Source of the DNA: Nematopogon swammerdamellus | Lineage: Eukaryota > Arthropoda > Insecta > Lepidoptera > Adelidae | Reading direction: 5' to 3' | NCBI GenBank assembly: GCA_946902875.1 | Contig: OX336340.1 | Location: forward strand, 14,585,566 to 14,649,565 | DNA length: 64,000 nt | Shown: positions 45,771 through 57,447 of the stretch, piece by piece | Layout: each line of letters begins with the position of its first letter | Numbering within the stretch: position 1 is the stretch's first letter | Translations under genes and position numbers: made by a program | Notes under the pieces: model-generated | What the model saw: the letters and a program-made list of their open reading frames with translations, nothing else | The model's database searches: none | What the model was told of the DNA's origin: nothing

Positions 45771-48303
45771 TAATATTTATATTCAAAACCTTTTTAATTT
45801 TAATTTCTGTAAAAATATAAACCTTTTCATTTTTATTTTTATTCGTAAAACTTATCCTTGATTATGTGGCTCTTCTTAGAAGGTGGAATTTAAGATGTAC
45901 TAATTATTTAGTTAATGAATTTTTAGTTTAAATAAATAACAAGCAATTTTTTCCTATTATTTTTAATTCAATAAACATCCATCAAACTAAAACGGTCATG
46001 TGACCGCAGCTGGGTATTAATGTAATTTAATGTTAGGAAAATGTCAGTGTCGAGAAGTTACTGAAGTGTTACGATTTTATTCCATGAAACACTCGTCTGC
46101 CTGACGAATCACAAAAAAATTACACGTTATTTATTCGCATCGGCTTAGAGCCTGGTTTATTTTTAGAAAGGGAACAAAGATACCCAAATACCACCTTCCT
46201 CTTAGCGTCTCCATAGTCGGCTAACAATCTTTCTTTCCATCAAGTTATCTCTCAGTAATGCAGGGTGAGATATCTCACGATCTAGAATTGTGACATTTGT
46301 CGGTTCTCCGAAACATCTCCGTCTCCAACAGAGAAAGCACCGCCCAGTCAAGTGTTCAAGGTCCCTTGGGTACGCGCTGGCTCTATGCGAAAGTACACTT
46401 TCTACTAAGTTTCACTGTGTTAAGACTAACTCGTACGTAAGTCATACAAATTTCACTTCACGTTTTGACTAATGCTGCAGAATTCATGTGATTTTGTGTC
46501 CTATTAATATAATTAATTTAACGGGCACAACATTGACTGGAGTGTTTCAATGTGAATGTAACTATGAGGCAGGCGCGATGTTTGATGTAGGTATTGCAAG
46601 TAAGTACGTACATCCCCTGTAGTATGACGGAAACTACCAACCACATTTCAAATTAGTACAACAGGACAATGGTTGTCGAACCGATTGCTGATACGAATCA
46701 AATACAATGTGTGACATAAGTATGCGTACCTACGTATATTACAGTACATAAGTATGTACTCGTACTACATACATACATACGAGTACATATATACCACACG
46801 CTGTATCCGGACACTCGGGGTGAGCAGAGTAATCGGTAATTCGTACTAATACGAATATAATGTCACGATCCGTAAAGAACAAAACTGTAACTTAAACAAA
46901 ACTTTTTCTCTACTTTAATATTTACCGCAAGAGCTTAAAAAAATATATAGAATGAAGTACGAAGTACCAGAAAGGAGGCCGAGACTCTTATCAGAGCGGA
47001 TGACGAGCAGGGCAGAAGTGTTTGCGGCCAAACTAATGACTTCAGTAATCCAGTAGCAACCACCCAAGAGCAGTTACACTCTAATCTCGCCGTCCTAATC
47101 TCCTAATCTAATAGTAAGGCGTGTCTTGCCTGTTCCTGTCCGCGACTCGCCGCCCCGCCCCGCCCCGGCGGCGTGCGGCGTGCGACGCGGCGAGCGGAGG
47201 CGGTGCGCTGCGGCGGCACGCGCCTACACCGGGCGTGCGCCGTCTAATGACGTTATTACGTGGGATTATGCCTTATCTCGTGCTTATCTCCATGGAGCGT
47301 TGGAAAACAACACTCGCACAGTCTGATATGGAAAATATTCTGATGGGGCGAAGAAAATTTGTGGCCCAAAAATTGTTTTATAAATCTTACGCGAGACGGC
47401 CCGGCCCACATTCATGAGGGTATGCTGCTCTGATGGCCACGCACCTGCGAAGTTCTAAATTGCCTCATCTCTCGCGCGCCGCCCGCCGCCCGTTCGCCGC
47501 GCACCGCCACTCCCTCAACTTTGGGGCAAAACTTGAGCCAATTTCGTCTAATTGAAACCCGCAATCGTAGCGTATTTTGCTCCTGTGTGAACCGACACTA
47601 GCTACGTGCATACGGGCATCGGTTCTAATTTATTAGAACTGCCATGAATAAACCATCGACTTTTATGCGTCGGTAACAAAAGATGGGATTGTATTCACCC
47701 CCTTCCGGCGCGGCGTGAGCCGCTGTTGGTGCGGAGGGCGGGCGAACGGTGGCGGCGGTGTGGGCGGGGGAGGCGCCGACGACGTAGAAGGGAGAAGATT
47801 GATTAAAACAACACAGCCGATTGCTTCGTTTAGCAGTCGCACTTTATTTATCAGAATCTGGCCAAAACGGATCGGATCGGGGGAGTCTGAGATCGAGATA
47901 CAGTTTTTTATTTTGTTTGTAGGTATCTCGATTCCACTATGAAAGAAAACTGAAAAAAAAAAAACAAACAATCCGGGGGGCCAACCTCGAATGGAGCTGA
48001 AATTGATAACAATAATAACCAATGAGCGTAGTGCGCGGCCGCGGCGGCGGCGCGGCGCCTCGGCTCTTCGTCGACTTCGCCAAGCAAAACCCCTTCACCA
48101 ATTCACGCGAGAACTTAGTAGATAAATAAATAAATTATTCGAAGCCTTGCTCGACTCTCGTATCGTCCAAGAAAATAAAATACCTAATCATAAAAAAAAG
48201 GTAAGGTCACGTAATAATAAAGTAAGGACACCCGGCAGAATCGAAACTTCTTCCTCTTTATATATAAAATCTAATTATTAATTTAATTTCGATAGTGATA
48301 CGC

Positions 48304-48520
48304 TACAGTCCGCGCGCGAGCTCCGAGGAATCGGTATTTGTGGAAATTAATTTATTAAAGAATTTGTATAGAATTTTTATGGAGATTCACATTTTGTGAT
48401 GATTATACTATACTAGGCGAGTAATATTATACAAATGTATAATATTAAAATTCTATACAAATTCTATAATAAATTAATTTCCACAAATACCGATTCCTCG
48501 GAGCTCGCGCGCGGACTGTA
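48304..48520. mobile_element. Near-perfect hairpin MITE (217 bp)
   Basis: TACAGTCCGCGCGCGAGCTC at 48304 and its complement ending at 48520 bound arms of about 75 bp that are almost identical, including CCGAGGAATCGGTATTTGTG and AATTAATTTATTA. The outer 30 bp is GC-rich and the inner part AT-rich. No ORF. Confidence 0.75.
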
Positions 48521-48579
48521 TCTATGCGATAATTCTTTCAAAAATATAAAATAGTTCGACTACAAAATACTCTCATGGA

Positions 48580-48690
48580 TGACGCGCCAACACTCCTCAT
48601 CGGTTAGGCAGCGCTAGCAGGCAATGAGGAGCGTTGCAATTTCCGTTCGTATTTTTGTGACGTTTCACTTTTTCTGAATTAGGTCCCAAA
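48580..48690 (-). repeat. Interspersed repeat shared with 22905-23010
   Basis: GAGGAGCGTTGCAATTTCCG, TTTGTGACGTTTCACTTTTT and CTGAATTAGGTCCC are the reverse complement of the copy in intron 1. Confidence 0.55.
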
Positions 48691-51600
48691 CGTGCGTTGA
48701 AGCTTCGCTTTAAAAACCACTGTACTGTTTATAATAGATTCCCCACCCAGACGTAATATAATAACAGTTCCATATAAACATTGTCGTACTAATAGCGTGT
48801 CAGATCTGCGCGGCGCCGCCGCCGGGCGGCGCGGGGGGGGCGGCGGCGCGGTGCGCCTTGACTGTGCTACTGCTACAGCTCCAACGTAGTGAGAACAAAA
48901 TGTCATCGCCTTGTTCTAAGTATACAAAAGCTGGAATTTGTAAGCGCACGAAAAAAGGAGCTTGCCAAAATTGAATTTTTGAACAAGCCTCGGCCGCAAG
49001 CCGTAATTGCAAAAGTTGGTACCGCATTGCGCGAGAAACTTTTGCGCTAAACAGGAGTAAATTTTGTTTAATTTGAGCAATCGCTCTCTATTCTAATCCG
49101 GTCTTACCTTTCGCCGGTGGCGAGGTAAATAAAGGAGTAATAGTCGGGTGGATGAAAGGTCGGCGAATAAAAAAGTGGAGTGGCTCGGAAGGAGACACTC
49201 GGGCGCGGCTTTGTTTCTGCGGTGAAGGCGGCGCGGCGGCGGCGGTGGGGGCGGCGGCGGTGGCGGCGGAGGGTCACGGGTGGAAGACGCAACATCTACA
49301 AATCCTGAAGGAATAATCCGCCCTGGCCGCCGTCTGGCCCGACGCCGCCCCCTCCGCCCCTCTACCCCGCCGCCACCGTCACCGACTCAACGTCTTCATC
49401 GCAGGCCGGGCGAGTACTCGTAAGCCTTGAGTATTTCCTTTTGTCAATCCCCTTTATCAATTGAATAATAATGTCATTAGGGTCTTCGTAACTCATCGTC
49501 TTTCCTATAAAAGTATCCCCGCTCTTCTTTACAAGGAAATAAAGAGAGAATTTATGTTGCAGACCTAAGCACAAATTTCGCATTTTTTGTCTATTTATAT
49601 GCATTCACTTTTAGTGTTAGTTATTTTTCCAGCGATATTCGTACATCATCGTTAGGCCCGTGCTGAGATATGTGCATTCATTCCAAAAGAGGTTTTGGAA
49701 CAGACATACACGTCTAATATTAATAAATATAATATTGTATTTATCTCTTATCTAAAATATTCGCGAACTTCGAGTTCACACGGCACATCTGCAAACCGTT
49801 TTGTTGGCTCCAAGATTATGTAATCTGTATCTTGGCAGTTAATGTCGTCTAAAGACAAAATTATTAGCCTATTTCCAAAAATACGTCAAACACGTGTCAT
49901 TAATGAATTCTCAGAACCGTCGGTATCAAAACGAAGTCAGGGTTGTCAACCAGAAACACTTGAAAATTAATAATTTCAAGGGAAATTCTACCATAAATTA
50001 TTTCATCAACAATTTCAGGCGAGAAGTTATTAGGTATGCAAAGTTAGGTAAATTACATAAGCGTGCGATTTTAAACTAATTGAGAAAACTAATTTGTAAC
50101 AGCATAGTCGATAAAAACAGGGGTGAAGGCTTATTGGTCACGAGCGAATAAGAGAATGAGCTTTTTCAGCCATTTTGCAATATATCAAAAGAGGTGCGTT
50201 TAACGGGAAAGGAGTTAAGAAGCAGACGGGAAGTTCGCACCGGAGAAAAAAATCCGTCTTAAGGGCAGGGACGAACGGTGGTTCGAAAGTCCATCTCGCG
50301 CGTAAAAAGAATTGAGTCGTGCTCGTTCGGGCGAATTTTAAGTCGTGAAATAGAGTAGTGAGCGCATTTTTAAATCGCGAAAAAGTAAAACTTTTAACTG
50401 AGTGGTCAGTGAGTTCCCGGAGCCGTATGCTGTCATCGGAGGAGCGCTTGGCAGGTGAAAGGCGGAACGGGCTGGAGATAATCTTCAAGAGCTAAGTCGC
50501 TGGATTTCATTAATAGCTGGAAATTGTCGGAATCCATTTTCCCTAATAGGTATCGCGTTTACGTGCGTTTAATTTCGTCGCGACTACTATAACGGCAGCG
50601 AATTTTCTCTACAATTGAACGCGGCTGTGAATTACCACGGACTGCGAACATACGTCGGGCTGTAACGAAGAACAACCTTGTTTTACTCGGCTGTTTCCTA
50701 GCTCCTCCTGACAAAGGACGCGCTTCTCGGCATCGGCTCTCCGCGGAGGAGATATTTTCTTTTATTTTGAATGCATGAGACTGGAATTCAATACTTACTC
50801 CATAAGTTTTCCATTCGGAGAGGTTTTAAACCTATTCTTGGGAAGCCTTCTGCGTTCTCAATATAAAGGCGTGCGCTCAATTAAACACTGAAGATGTCGA
50901 TTGGAGCACTCTGGAGAACGTCGCTCGGATAACTGGGAGGAAGGTTGAAAAGCCTACTTTCTTTTTGTGAAGAAGGCATAAAAAAATACAGTTAACGCGT
51001 AAAAATGAGATTTAAAACAAAAACTGATGCTCGAACCAACAAAACATTTTCGAAAACTGAAATTAAGCAACCAATTTCCAATTGTGATTTAACTCGTGTG
51101 TTTTTTGTTGCTGCATAAATCTCATAGCCTCGGTATTTGTGAACGAAATGGCGAGTTTAATTCGCGGCACAGCCAGAGCTGGATGCATTGGCGGAATTTC
51201 CAGTCGAGCGAGTCAGCAACTCTCAGTCGAAAGGGCTCTTCTCGTTTGTTCCATTTATTTAAATATTTATTTTATATATATCCGAATGCGCAAATGAACA
51301 AAAGTGATAATTATAGACCTACATACTTTACTAGGGACTCAAGATTATAGATTTGTGCAGTCAGATGCATAGATAATACAATGCTATGTGACTAGTTAGT
51401 GAGTACCTATCCTCCAGAAACAAAATTAAATCACATTATTTCTAAACTTTGTTAAATTCTTCCCCTTTAATTACAGGTTTACCATTAAATTATTTCACTA
51501 TGAAAAATTCTGCACTAAACAGTGGTACTTTACATAACTATTTTGTAGGAATATTAAGACGGTAATATTTCCTTTTGTATGGGAATTTACATTGATTGGC

Positions 51601-52166
51601 TTCCTCTAAGACATAACGTCTCAACTACGTAATTTATTCATTTCCTTGCTAAGAGGCTAGATCTCTCCTAAGTGTTCGCTGGAAGCTTACGAGGACGCGA
51701 CGAATTCACTATACGCTTTTCGATCTGTATGGAAATTCGTTTGAGGGACGAGACACAATTATCTAGATGCACTCCTAGGGGGCTATAGTATCATACAACT
51801 ACAGAAAGGGGCTAGCTTTATTTATTATTCAGACCTCTATTTAGATCCGGGCTTTTCCGTGTCTCTTTTAGATAATATCTATCCATCTTGGCGCCTCTAA
51901 ATAGAGACAAGCAGACTTGAACATTTACCGAACGAACCACCTACTAGTGTGCATGTAAACGACCTAATACGCAGAGCCGAGTCCCTCTTGACTTGATGCT
52001 AAATAATGTTTGGCAAGAAGTCAACGAAGATGGGCGGGCCGTTATGAACTACTAAGTAAATCAATCAAATTATTTATGCACGAGTGAAGACAGATGTTGA
52101 AAATAGTTTGACGCTATAATTTTAACATCCTCTTACATGTCCTTTACGTACCCTATACTACATGTA

Positions 52167-52304
52167 CCGGTACTTCACTTGGCTTTGCGTATTCGTGTAT
52201 TTGGAAAAAATTTCCGTTTCATCTCCCTTAATGGCTTGTTTAGAGCGAGATATAACTAAAATGTTTTAACAAACACGAATACGCTAAGCCAAGTGAAGTG
52301 CCGG
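52167..52304. repeat. 138-bp stem-loop
   Basis: CCGGTACTTCACTTGGCTTT (52167) pairs with a complement ending at 52304 over 32 bp with about two mismatches. The loop is about 74 nt. Confidence 0.65.
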
Positions 52305-52350
52305 CATAACAGGGTTCGCTAAGTATATATTTTACTCCAATAAATCTTAA

Positions 52351-52373
52351 GGGGGGGGAGGGGGGGGGGGGGG
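52351..52373. repeat. G-run (quadruplex-prone)
   Basis: Eight G, one A, then fourteen G on the plus strand, about 430 bp upstream of the PH-domain exon. It is assembly-error prone and may form a G-quadruplex. Confidence 0.8.
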
Positions 52374-52796
52374 TACTAGGCAAAATATCACATCATATTA
52401 TCCTAACTATAGCCATATTTCAATAGATATAACTATAATTTATATGCTTAAACGAATCGAGCAAATGCATTTTCGAACGTTTTTACCACTTTTCACCCAC
52501 TTATTTTTCAGAGAATTTACAAGATTATATTAAAATAATCTATCACACATTATACCTTGAATTACCTAACTATATGCATATAAATTATAGTTAAATCAGT
52601 TAAAATATGGGTATGGTTAGGGAAATACGAAGTGCTTTTGCTTAATACCCCCGTTAAGTTTAGTATTTCGCTATCTTCAATACGGAATTACTTTTCAATA
52701 GAAATTCTTTAATATAGGTACTCACTATGTTTTTACTTACATAGTATTTGCACTTTCCGCTCAAAATACTAAAATGTGTGTTATCGCTTGGCGCAG

Positions 52797-53076
52797 ATTC
52801 CTGAGCGTGAAGAAATGGCTACTGCGCAAGAAGCACCAGATCGAGCTGGCGCGCAAGCGCGGCTGGAAGGGCTACTGGGTGTGCCTGAAGGGTACCACGC
52901 TGCTGTTCTACCCGTGCGACTCGCGCGAGGGCCGCACCGTCGAGGCGGCGCCCAAGCACCTCATCATAGTGGACGGAGCCATCATGCAGCCCATACCGGA
53001 GCACCCCAAGCGCGACTACATCTTCTGCCTCAGCACGGCCTTCGGTGACGCCTACCTGTTCCAAGCGCCCTGTCAG
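52797..53076 (+). CDS. sif: still life (sif/TIAM), N-terminal PH-domain exon
   Basis: The acceptor GGCGCAG|ATTCC and donor TGTCAG|GTACAT bound 280 nt: one base finishing the split Gly, then 93 codons, ending in phase 0. The translation begins [17 protein letters not shown] and continues [19 protein letters not shown], then [20 protein letters not shown] and [18 protein letters not shown]. This is the first PH domain of SIF/TIAM, which with the following coiled coil and extension targets the exchange factor to membranes and scaffold partners. The basic KKWLLRKK strand and the Trp of GYW fit the PH fold; the C-terminal helix is in the next exon. The near-identity to insect SIF that I recall makes this the firmest call in the window. 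The overlapping minus frame 52819-53229 is a shadow. Confidence 0.97.
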
Positions 53077-53244
53077 GTACATACATACCAGTACCTTATA
53101 CATGCACAGACAACGGATCTCCTCGCGCCACGCTCTTGACACACCTTGGTCACCTCTTTCGTACTTATACTGCATACACTCTCGCCGGTTTAAGGGTGCT
53201 ATGCACTTGACTCTTACACGAACTTGCATTCAAACTAGTTTTTA

Positions 53245-53690
53245 TTTTTTAGTAAGCGCGACATGTGGCGCCGAGCCACCCATAAGGTGTCTAACGACGC
53301 CCATGGACATTCAGTTTATACGTGCAGAAGCTATCATTCGAAAAGACCTGATAAATCCAAGGATGCCGAAGTCAGGTGGATTCAGACACGGTCCTCGGGA
53401 CTTCCAAGTTTATAAATATTTGTTAAAATCCCCTTGCTCCCGTTGCCGAGGTGGCCGTTGACTTAAATTGTAGCCGATTGGGTTGCTACCACAGTACTGG
53501 ACAAGACGGCCGCATGTAATATAATAACCGCAGTGTAATATAATAACCAAGTAACCAACAATCCAAAGAGAAGTCTCAGGTATGGGCACCTTTTCGTAGG
53601 TGATATTGGCTGGTCGGAGCATGTGCTCTGGCCTCTCAGACTCAGCCGCCCATACCGGATTACACAATAACGGATAGATAACAAAAAGAA
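53245..53690 (-). mobile_element. Non-LTR 3' remnant (same family as 7790 and 19446)
   Basis: Plus-strand TTAGTAAGCGCGACATGTGG to CCCATACCGGATTACACAAT. On the minus strand a short tail reads GVVRHLMGGSAPHVAL before the A/T-rich end. Its internal order matches 19446-19745. Several frame breaks. Confidence 0.6.
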
Positions 53691-54212
53691 CTATACTGAC
53701 CTCAAGTCTAAAAACGGAAAGTTCAATTGTTGCAGTGAATAGTTTTCTGACAAATAAATAATTTATTTCTTTCTTTCTTTCATATACCTAGTTTAATGTC
53801 ATAGTGTATACATATGCATATACAATTCAAAGTCACGTAGGTATGTAATAAATGTGCGTAAGTATACAAATTTAGAAAATAATTCTTTATCTCAATAAAA
53901 ATACGTTACATAGGAATCAAACTGGATTTGTTACATGCGACGTGCGACGATTTTATTTTATGAAATTTCGATGATCCTCGCTTGAGACAATGTGTTCAGT
54001 CTTCCCTGCTCACGTTCCTGTTCAAGTTTCCGCGCATTCCTCGTGGAAATATTATATTCGCGCGAGGGAAATCGTCTCGACGACAAATATGTGACACTCG
54101 TCTATTTTAATAAGAAATTGTCGCCTAGACTCGATCGAACACGTTCCAAGTGCTGTTAAGTTTAATCTTCTACCGTTTACCCTTACACACTTATGTATGT
54201 AGGTTTTGTTTT

Positions 54213-54545
54213 ATGGAAACTGACACGATTGGAGATCACCTACAACATACGCGATAACAGACTATAACATCTTGGTAAACTAGGTATGACTAGGTGCTAT
54301 GTGAGTGTTTCCCTTTGGTCGTGTCGGCTACACTGAACTGGTAGGAAAACACGAACTATTTACATAGCCGCTTCGATTGACCACCCATTCACAGTGCGGT
54401 AGTATGAACCCGGATTGCGGGTTAAACCCTACAACATAGTAAAGTAAGAAGGGAAGGGACCTATACTTCTATGTGGAATCCTAACCACGGCCAGCCTCCA
54501 ACGGTCGAACGCTCACCCGTCCAATTTCTGACCGCGTCCAGTTGT
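54213..54545 (-). repeat. SINE with 5S-like head, minus copy
   Basis: Body landmarks GGAAACTGACACGATTGG, GGCTACACTGAACTGGTAGG and GTAAAGTAAGAAGGGAAGGG are followed by GTGGAATCCTAACCACGGCC and CACCCGTCCAATTTCTGACC, the complement of the 5S-like head. It is diverged from the 42862 copy. Confidence 0.7.
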
Positions 54546-54549
54546 GCTT

Positions 54550-54770
54550 ATTGTCACGAACAACAACAGTCGACTTCAGTACTTGGATGGGTGACCGCTC
54601 GACCGTTGGAGGCTGACCATGGTTTGGATTCCACGTTATACTGTATGTTCCTAAGTCCCCAAAGGTTGACTGGGAGAAATCCCTGTAAGGGATAAGTCCG
54701 CCTTTGCCCATCATGTAAATTACTTATCATTTGTTTCTTTAAAGTGTTAAATCGCACAATATATATATAT
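54550..54770 (+). repeat. 5S-headed SINE with a tRNA-SINE-type tail, plus copy
   Basis: TCAGTACTTGGATGGGTGAC (from 54576) is the 5S-like box, followed by GACCGTTGGAGGCTGACCAT and GGATTCCACGTTATACTGT. It then switches to a different body: GGTTGACTGGGAGAAATCCC and AAGGGATAAGTCCGCCTTTG, the tail typical of lepidopteran tRNA-derived SINEs. It is a chimeric SINE arranged head-to-head with the preceding copy, just upstream of the 54804 exon. Confidence 0.7.
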
Positions 54771-54803
54771 GTAATACGAGTACGTGTAATAAATTTGTTA
54801 CAG

Positions 54804-54935
54804 ATTGAGCTAGAGAACTGGGTAAACAGCATTCACAGCGCATGCGCGGCCGCGTTCGCCCGGCACCGCGGCAAGACAGGCACCCTGCACCTCCTGCAGG
54901 AGGAGATCTACCGACTGGAGAAGGCCATCGACTCG
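54804..54935 (+). CDS. sif: still life (sif/TIAM), PH C-terminal helix and coiled-coil exon
   Basis: The acceptor TTACAG|ATTGAG and donor GACTCG|GTGAGT bound 132 nt (44 codons, phase 0 at both ends). The translation [20 protein letters not shown] supplies the C-terminal PH helix with its invariant Trp. [20 protein letters not shown] then starts the antiparallel coiled coil of the PHn-CC-Ex module that TIAM proteins use to bind Par3, JIP2 or CD44-type partners (family knowledge). It joins in frame with the 52797 exon. The rest of the coiled coil and extension, the Ras-binding domain, PDZ and catalytic DH-PH must follow beyond the window. Confidence 0.97.
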
Positions 54936-55029
54936 GTGAGTACAACCACCTACTTACAATATACCCAACACTCGCTTCTTGCCGATGTAGAGTTGTAGGC
55001 TGAAAGCACTGAAACCTGGGCACATCTGT

Positions 55030-55250
55030 CGCAGACCCGACAACCGATGGGGTAGACGGGTGCTCGAATGGAGGCCACGTACAAGCAAACATAGCGTGGG
55101 ACGCCCCCCGGCTAGGTGGACAGACGACCTAAAAAAGGTAGCCGGGAGTGGATGGATGAAAAGAGCGGAAGGCCGCGTGTGGTGGCGTGCCTTGGGCGAG
55201 GCCTATGTCCAGCAGTGGGCCGATACAGGCTGATGATGATGATGATGACT
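55030..55250 (+). mobile_element. RTE-clade LINE 3' fragment with (GAT)n tail
   Basis: The plus strand encodes RRPDNRWGRRVLEWRPRT, VGRPPARWTDDLKKVAG and WRALGEAYVQQWADTG before TGA, then (TGA)n at 55231-55247. This is the canonical RTE C-terminus, open throughout. Everything upstream of about 55030 is missing. Same clade as the 20454 fragment but a different tail and better preserved. Confidence 0.85.
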
Positions 55251-56294
55251 GAAACCTGAAATTGTGACCTGAAGTTTGAAGGGTCAAGGAGGAATGTTTG
55301 CAATGGTCACGTAAGTAATAACTTCACGTAGGTATAACGTTATTTGGCGATTGTATACGTGTGGCTCTAATGACGGTTTTAATGATATATTATTTTAACA
55401 TCTAATACAAGGTCAGACGATTATATCTTAACGAGCCGAACGATAAATAGATAATATTATCAAGCAACTGAGTACCTACACCTAGACCGACATGTACCGC
55501 AGTAAACGATACCAGGCAATAATATGAATTTTGCTATTTTATGTATTAATTCCGCGATCACCTAAGCAACTCTTATAACAACTAAGCGCGTCTTGCACCA
55601 ACACGAGTTTAAAGTTAAGTAGCGAGTTATGGATTTAAACGCGGTTCACACATACAACGGGTGCTAGTTTAACGAGTTAAACTGGTGGCTGGTGGGCCTA
55701 AGTCATCTAAGCAAGTACAAACTTTAAATCGAAGTCTATAAGTTCTATTTTGCGACGGTCAACGCTCGTACCATGACGAAATTCAGAGGGTTTTCCACGT
55801 CATATCAAATTTACCACCCGAGCGACAGATTTAGGTCCCCAACAGATATATCTCGTGGAATGAGGTGAAATAGTTTTCTCTTTAAGCTGACGTCGACCCC
55901 CAAAGGTGTGTGTGACATCGGATAAAGGTGCTCCTATTCTCATCATTAAGGATGATGAGAATACGAAGTAACATGCGGAGTAAAAAAAAAATCCAATATC
56001 GCCCTCACATCGACGTGTACTCTTACAACCATTCCACAGGAAGCAGACGAAAAAGAGAGGACGGAAGATCGTGTGAAGAGATTGATATAGAGTAGCGTTA
56101 CTACCTTAATATTCTTCCTTTCTTTCTATTTATGAAGGTGACGTGAGGCTGCGTCTGACTCGAATTTCAAGAAGTTTAGCACCAATATTACTCTCCTGAC
56201 AGATCCAGTTTTAATATATGTAATACTTCATCTATCAGCTCAGATCGAAAGCTTTTTGAAAACACGATTTGATTAACTTCGCTAGATAGAAAAA

Positions 56295-56640
56295 AACCGG
56301 CCAAGTGCGAGTCGAACTCGCACACCGAGGGTATCGCCGTATCGCGTATCGCCATGTCATGGTAGCGCCACTCACGCCATCTATGGCGTGTTATGAAATG
56401 CTTCATATTAGTTAAATGTCATGATTAGTTAAAAATGCTTCATACTCTATTCGGTAGATGGCGCGCGCGCATACACTTTTTGGTTTCTTCTATGGGAACC
56501 CCCGTGAATTTTTTACTTTTTCTTATTTTTATTATTTGTTGTTATATCGGCCATAATAACACATATTCTATGAAAATTTCAACGGGCTACCTATTCGGTT
56601 CAAGAGATACAGCCACGAGTCAGTAAGCCTGGAGGCGCTA
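56295..56640 (+). repeat. Interspersed repeat ('AAGTGCGAGTCGAACTCGC' + 'ATATCGGCC' family)
   Basis: AACCGGCCAAGTGCGAGTCG, TGGTAGCGCCACTCACGCC, AATTTTTTACTTTTTCTTAT, ATATCGGCCATAATAACAC and CGGTTCAAGAGATACAGCC follow in order. It joins segments seen separately at 7600-7790 and 5946-6060, so those are pieces of one longer element. Confidence 0.6.
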
Positions 56641-56765
56641 TACATAGGAGGACAGGGGTAGCCGCGCGTCGGCGCACACGCGCCAGCGCGTCAGTCTAGC
56701 GCCGGCGACCGATCTTAGTCTCCGTCCGCCGCTCAGGCGGAGCGAACGTGCGCGTCTGTCACAAA

Positions 56766-56845
56766 ATGCCTCATTATGCAGTGCTTTGGTGCAAAAAGTC
56801 GTCGAAAAATTCAAACTTGAACACAGATGGAGTCACCTTTCACGA
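56766..56845 (+). pseudogene. THAP-type zinc-finger first-exon fragment
   Basis: ATG 56766 opens MPHYAVLWCKKSSKNSNLN then TDGVTFH, followed by GA|GTAAGT, a consensus-like donor at 56846. THAP domains begin M-P-x-x-C-A-x-x-x-C and reach F-H-x-F-P; the phrase TDGVTFH and the second Cys fit. The first zinc-ligand Cys is Tyr (TAT), so the finger is probably broken. GC-rich DNA upstream (56640-56760) could be its promoter. No following exon with the C2H ligands was found. Likely a relic of a P-element-like transposase or a THAP gene fragment. Confidence 0.5.
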
Positions 56846-57447
56846 GTAAGTACTTTCATTCAATTTGATAGCATTTTTCGCTTGAATTTCAGTAACAAAC
56901 ATCGGCGTAAATATGTATGGAGAGCTCTTTTCTGCTTACCCACCATAGGTCGACTATCGTGTTGGATGCAGTTAGCTCTTGTAATTTTTTTTGTTTATCT
57001 ATACATATAATAAAATCGTAGAGGTAAGAAAGTCTGTACATTGAATGTATTCGGAAAAAAACTAACCAGGGTGGCTTAAAATGAGATACTGAACATGTTA
57101 GAACAGTTTTTAAAATTTTTGTTTGTTTGTTTGTTTGTCTGTACGCGCATCACGCAAAAACCACTGAACGGAATTAGACGAAACTTTGTATAGTGGCAGT
57201 TTATATGCCGGGTTAACATAATACGTAAAAAAAATTAACAAAAATAAAAAAAAATTAACAATTATAAACATTATTGCGCGTTTAAAATCACGTAGTCCAA
57301 AGTAAAGGTAAAAACAATTTTAAATGTCATGTTGACAACGGAGAACTGTCATCTCGACGTGAGCTGGCCGGTGACAAATTCTTTGATAAATAAAAATAAT
57401 AATTGAAAGTCGAAGATATGTCGCTGTCATTGGTGCAATAAAATTTA

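Larger units (their letters stand above)
23369..52796 (+). other. sif: sif intron 2 (about 29.4 kb)
   Basis: Donor GTGAGT at 23369 and acceptor GGCGCAG ending at 52796. Mobile elements are listed separately. Stretches where I see nothing firm: 23380-24010, 24500-25450, 25705-26390, 28240-28775, 32770-34580, 37295-39810, 39895-41775, 42180-42860, 43200-43665, 45775-48300 and 48695-52165. CpG-dense blocks lie at about 25980-26100, 32940-33140, 33300-33430, 34040-34140, 34250-34380, 37730-37980, 47140-47240, 47460-47520, 47700-47790, 48030-48060 and 49190-49380. These could hold alternative promoters, but no ORF in them is convincing. Confidence 0.6.
53077..54803 (+). other. sif: sif intron 3 (about 1.7 kb), mostly transposon
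   Basis: Donor GTACAT and acceptor TTGTTACAG. It contains a minus-strand LINE remnant (53245-53690) and two SINE copies in opposite orientation (54213-54770). 53700-54210 is AT-rich with nothing recognised except a (TTTC)n patch near 53765. Confidence 0.85.

Noticed and set aside
50138..50488. 116-codon minus ORF
   Set aside because: No recognisable motif and no neighbouring exon or repeat evidence; likely chance.
54471..54714. A genuine 5S rRNA gene
   Set aside because: Only the internal-promoter half resembles 5S rRNA, and it continues into SINE bodies that recur elsewhere in the window.
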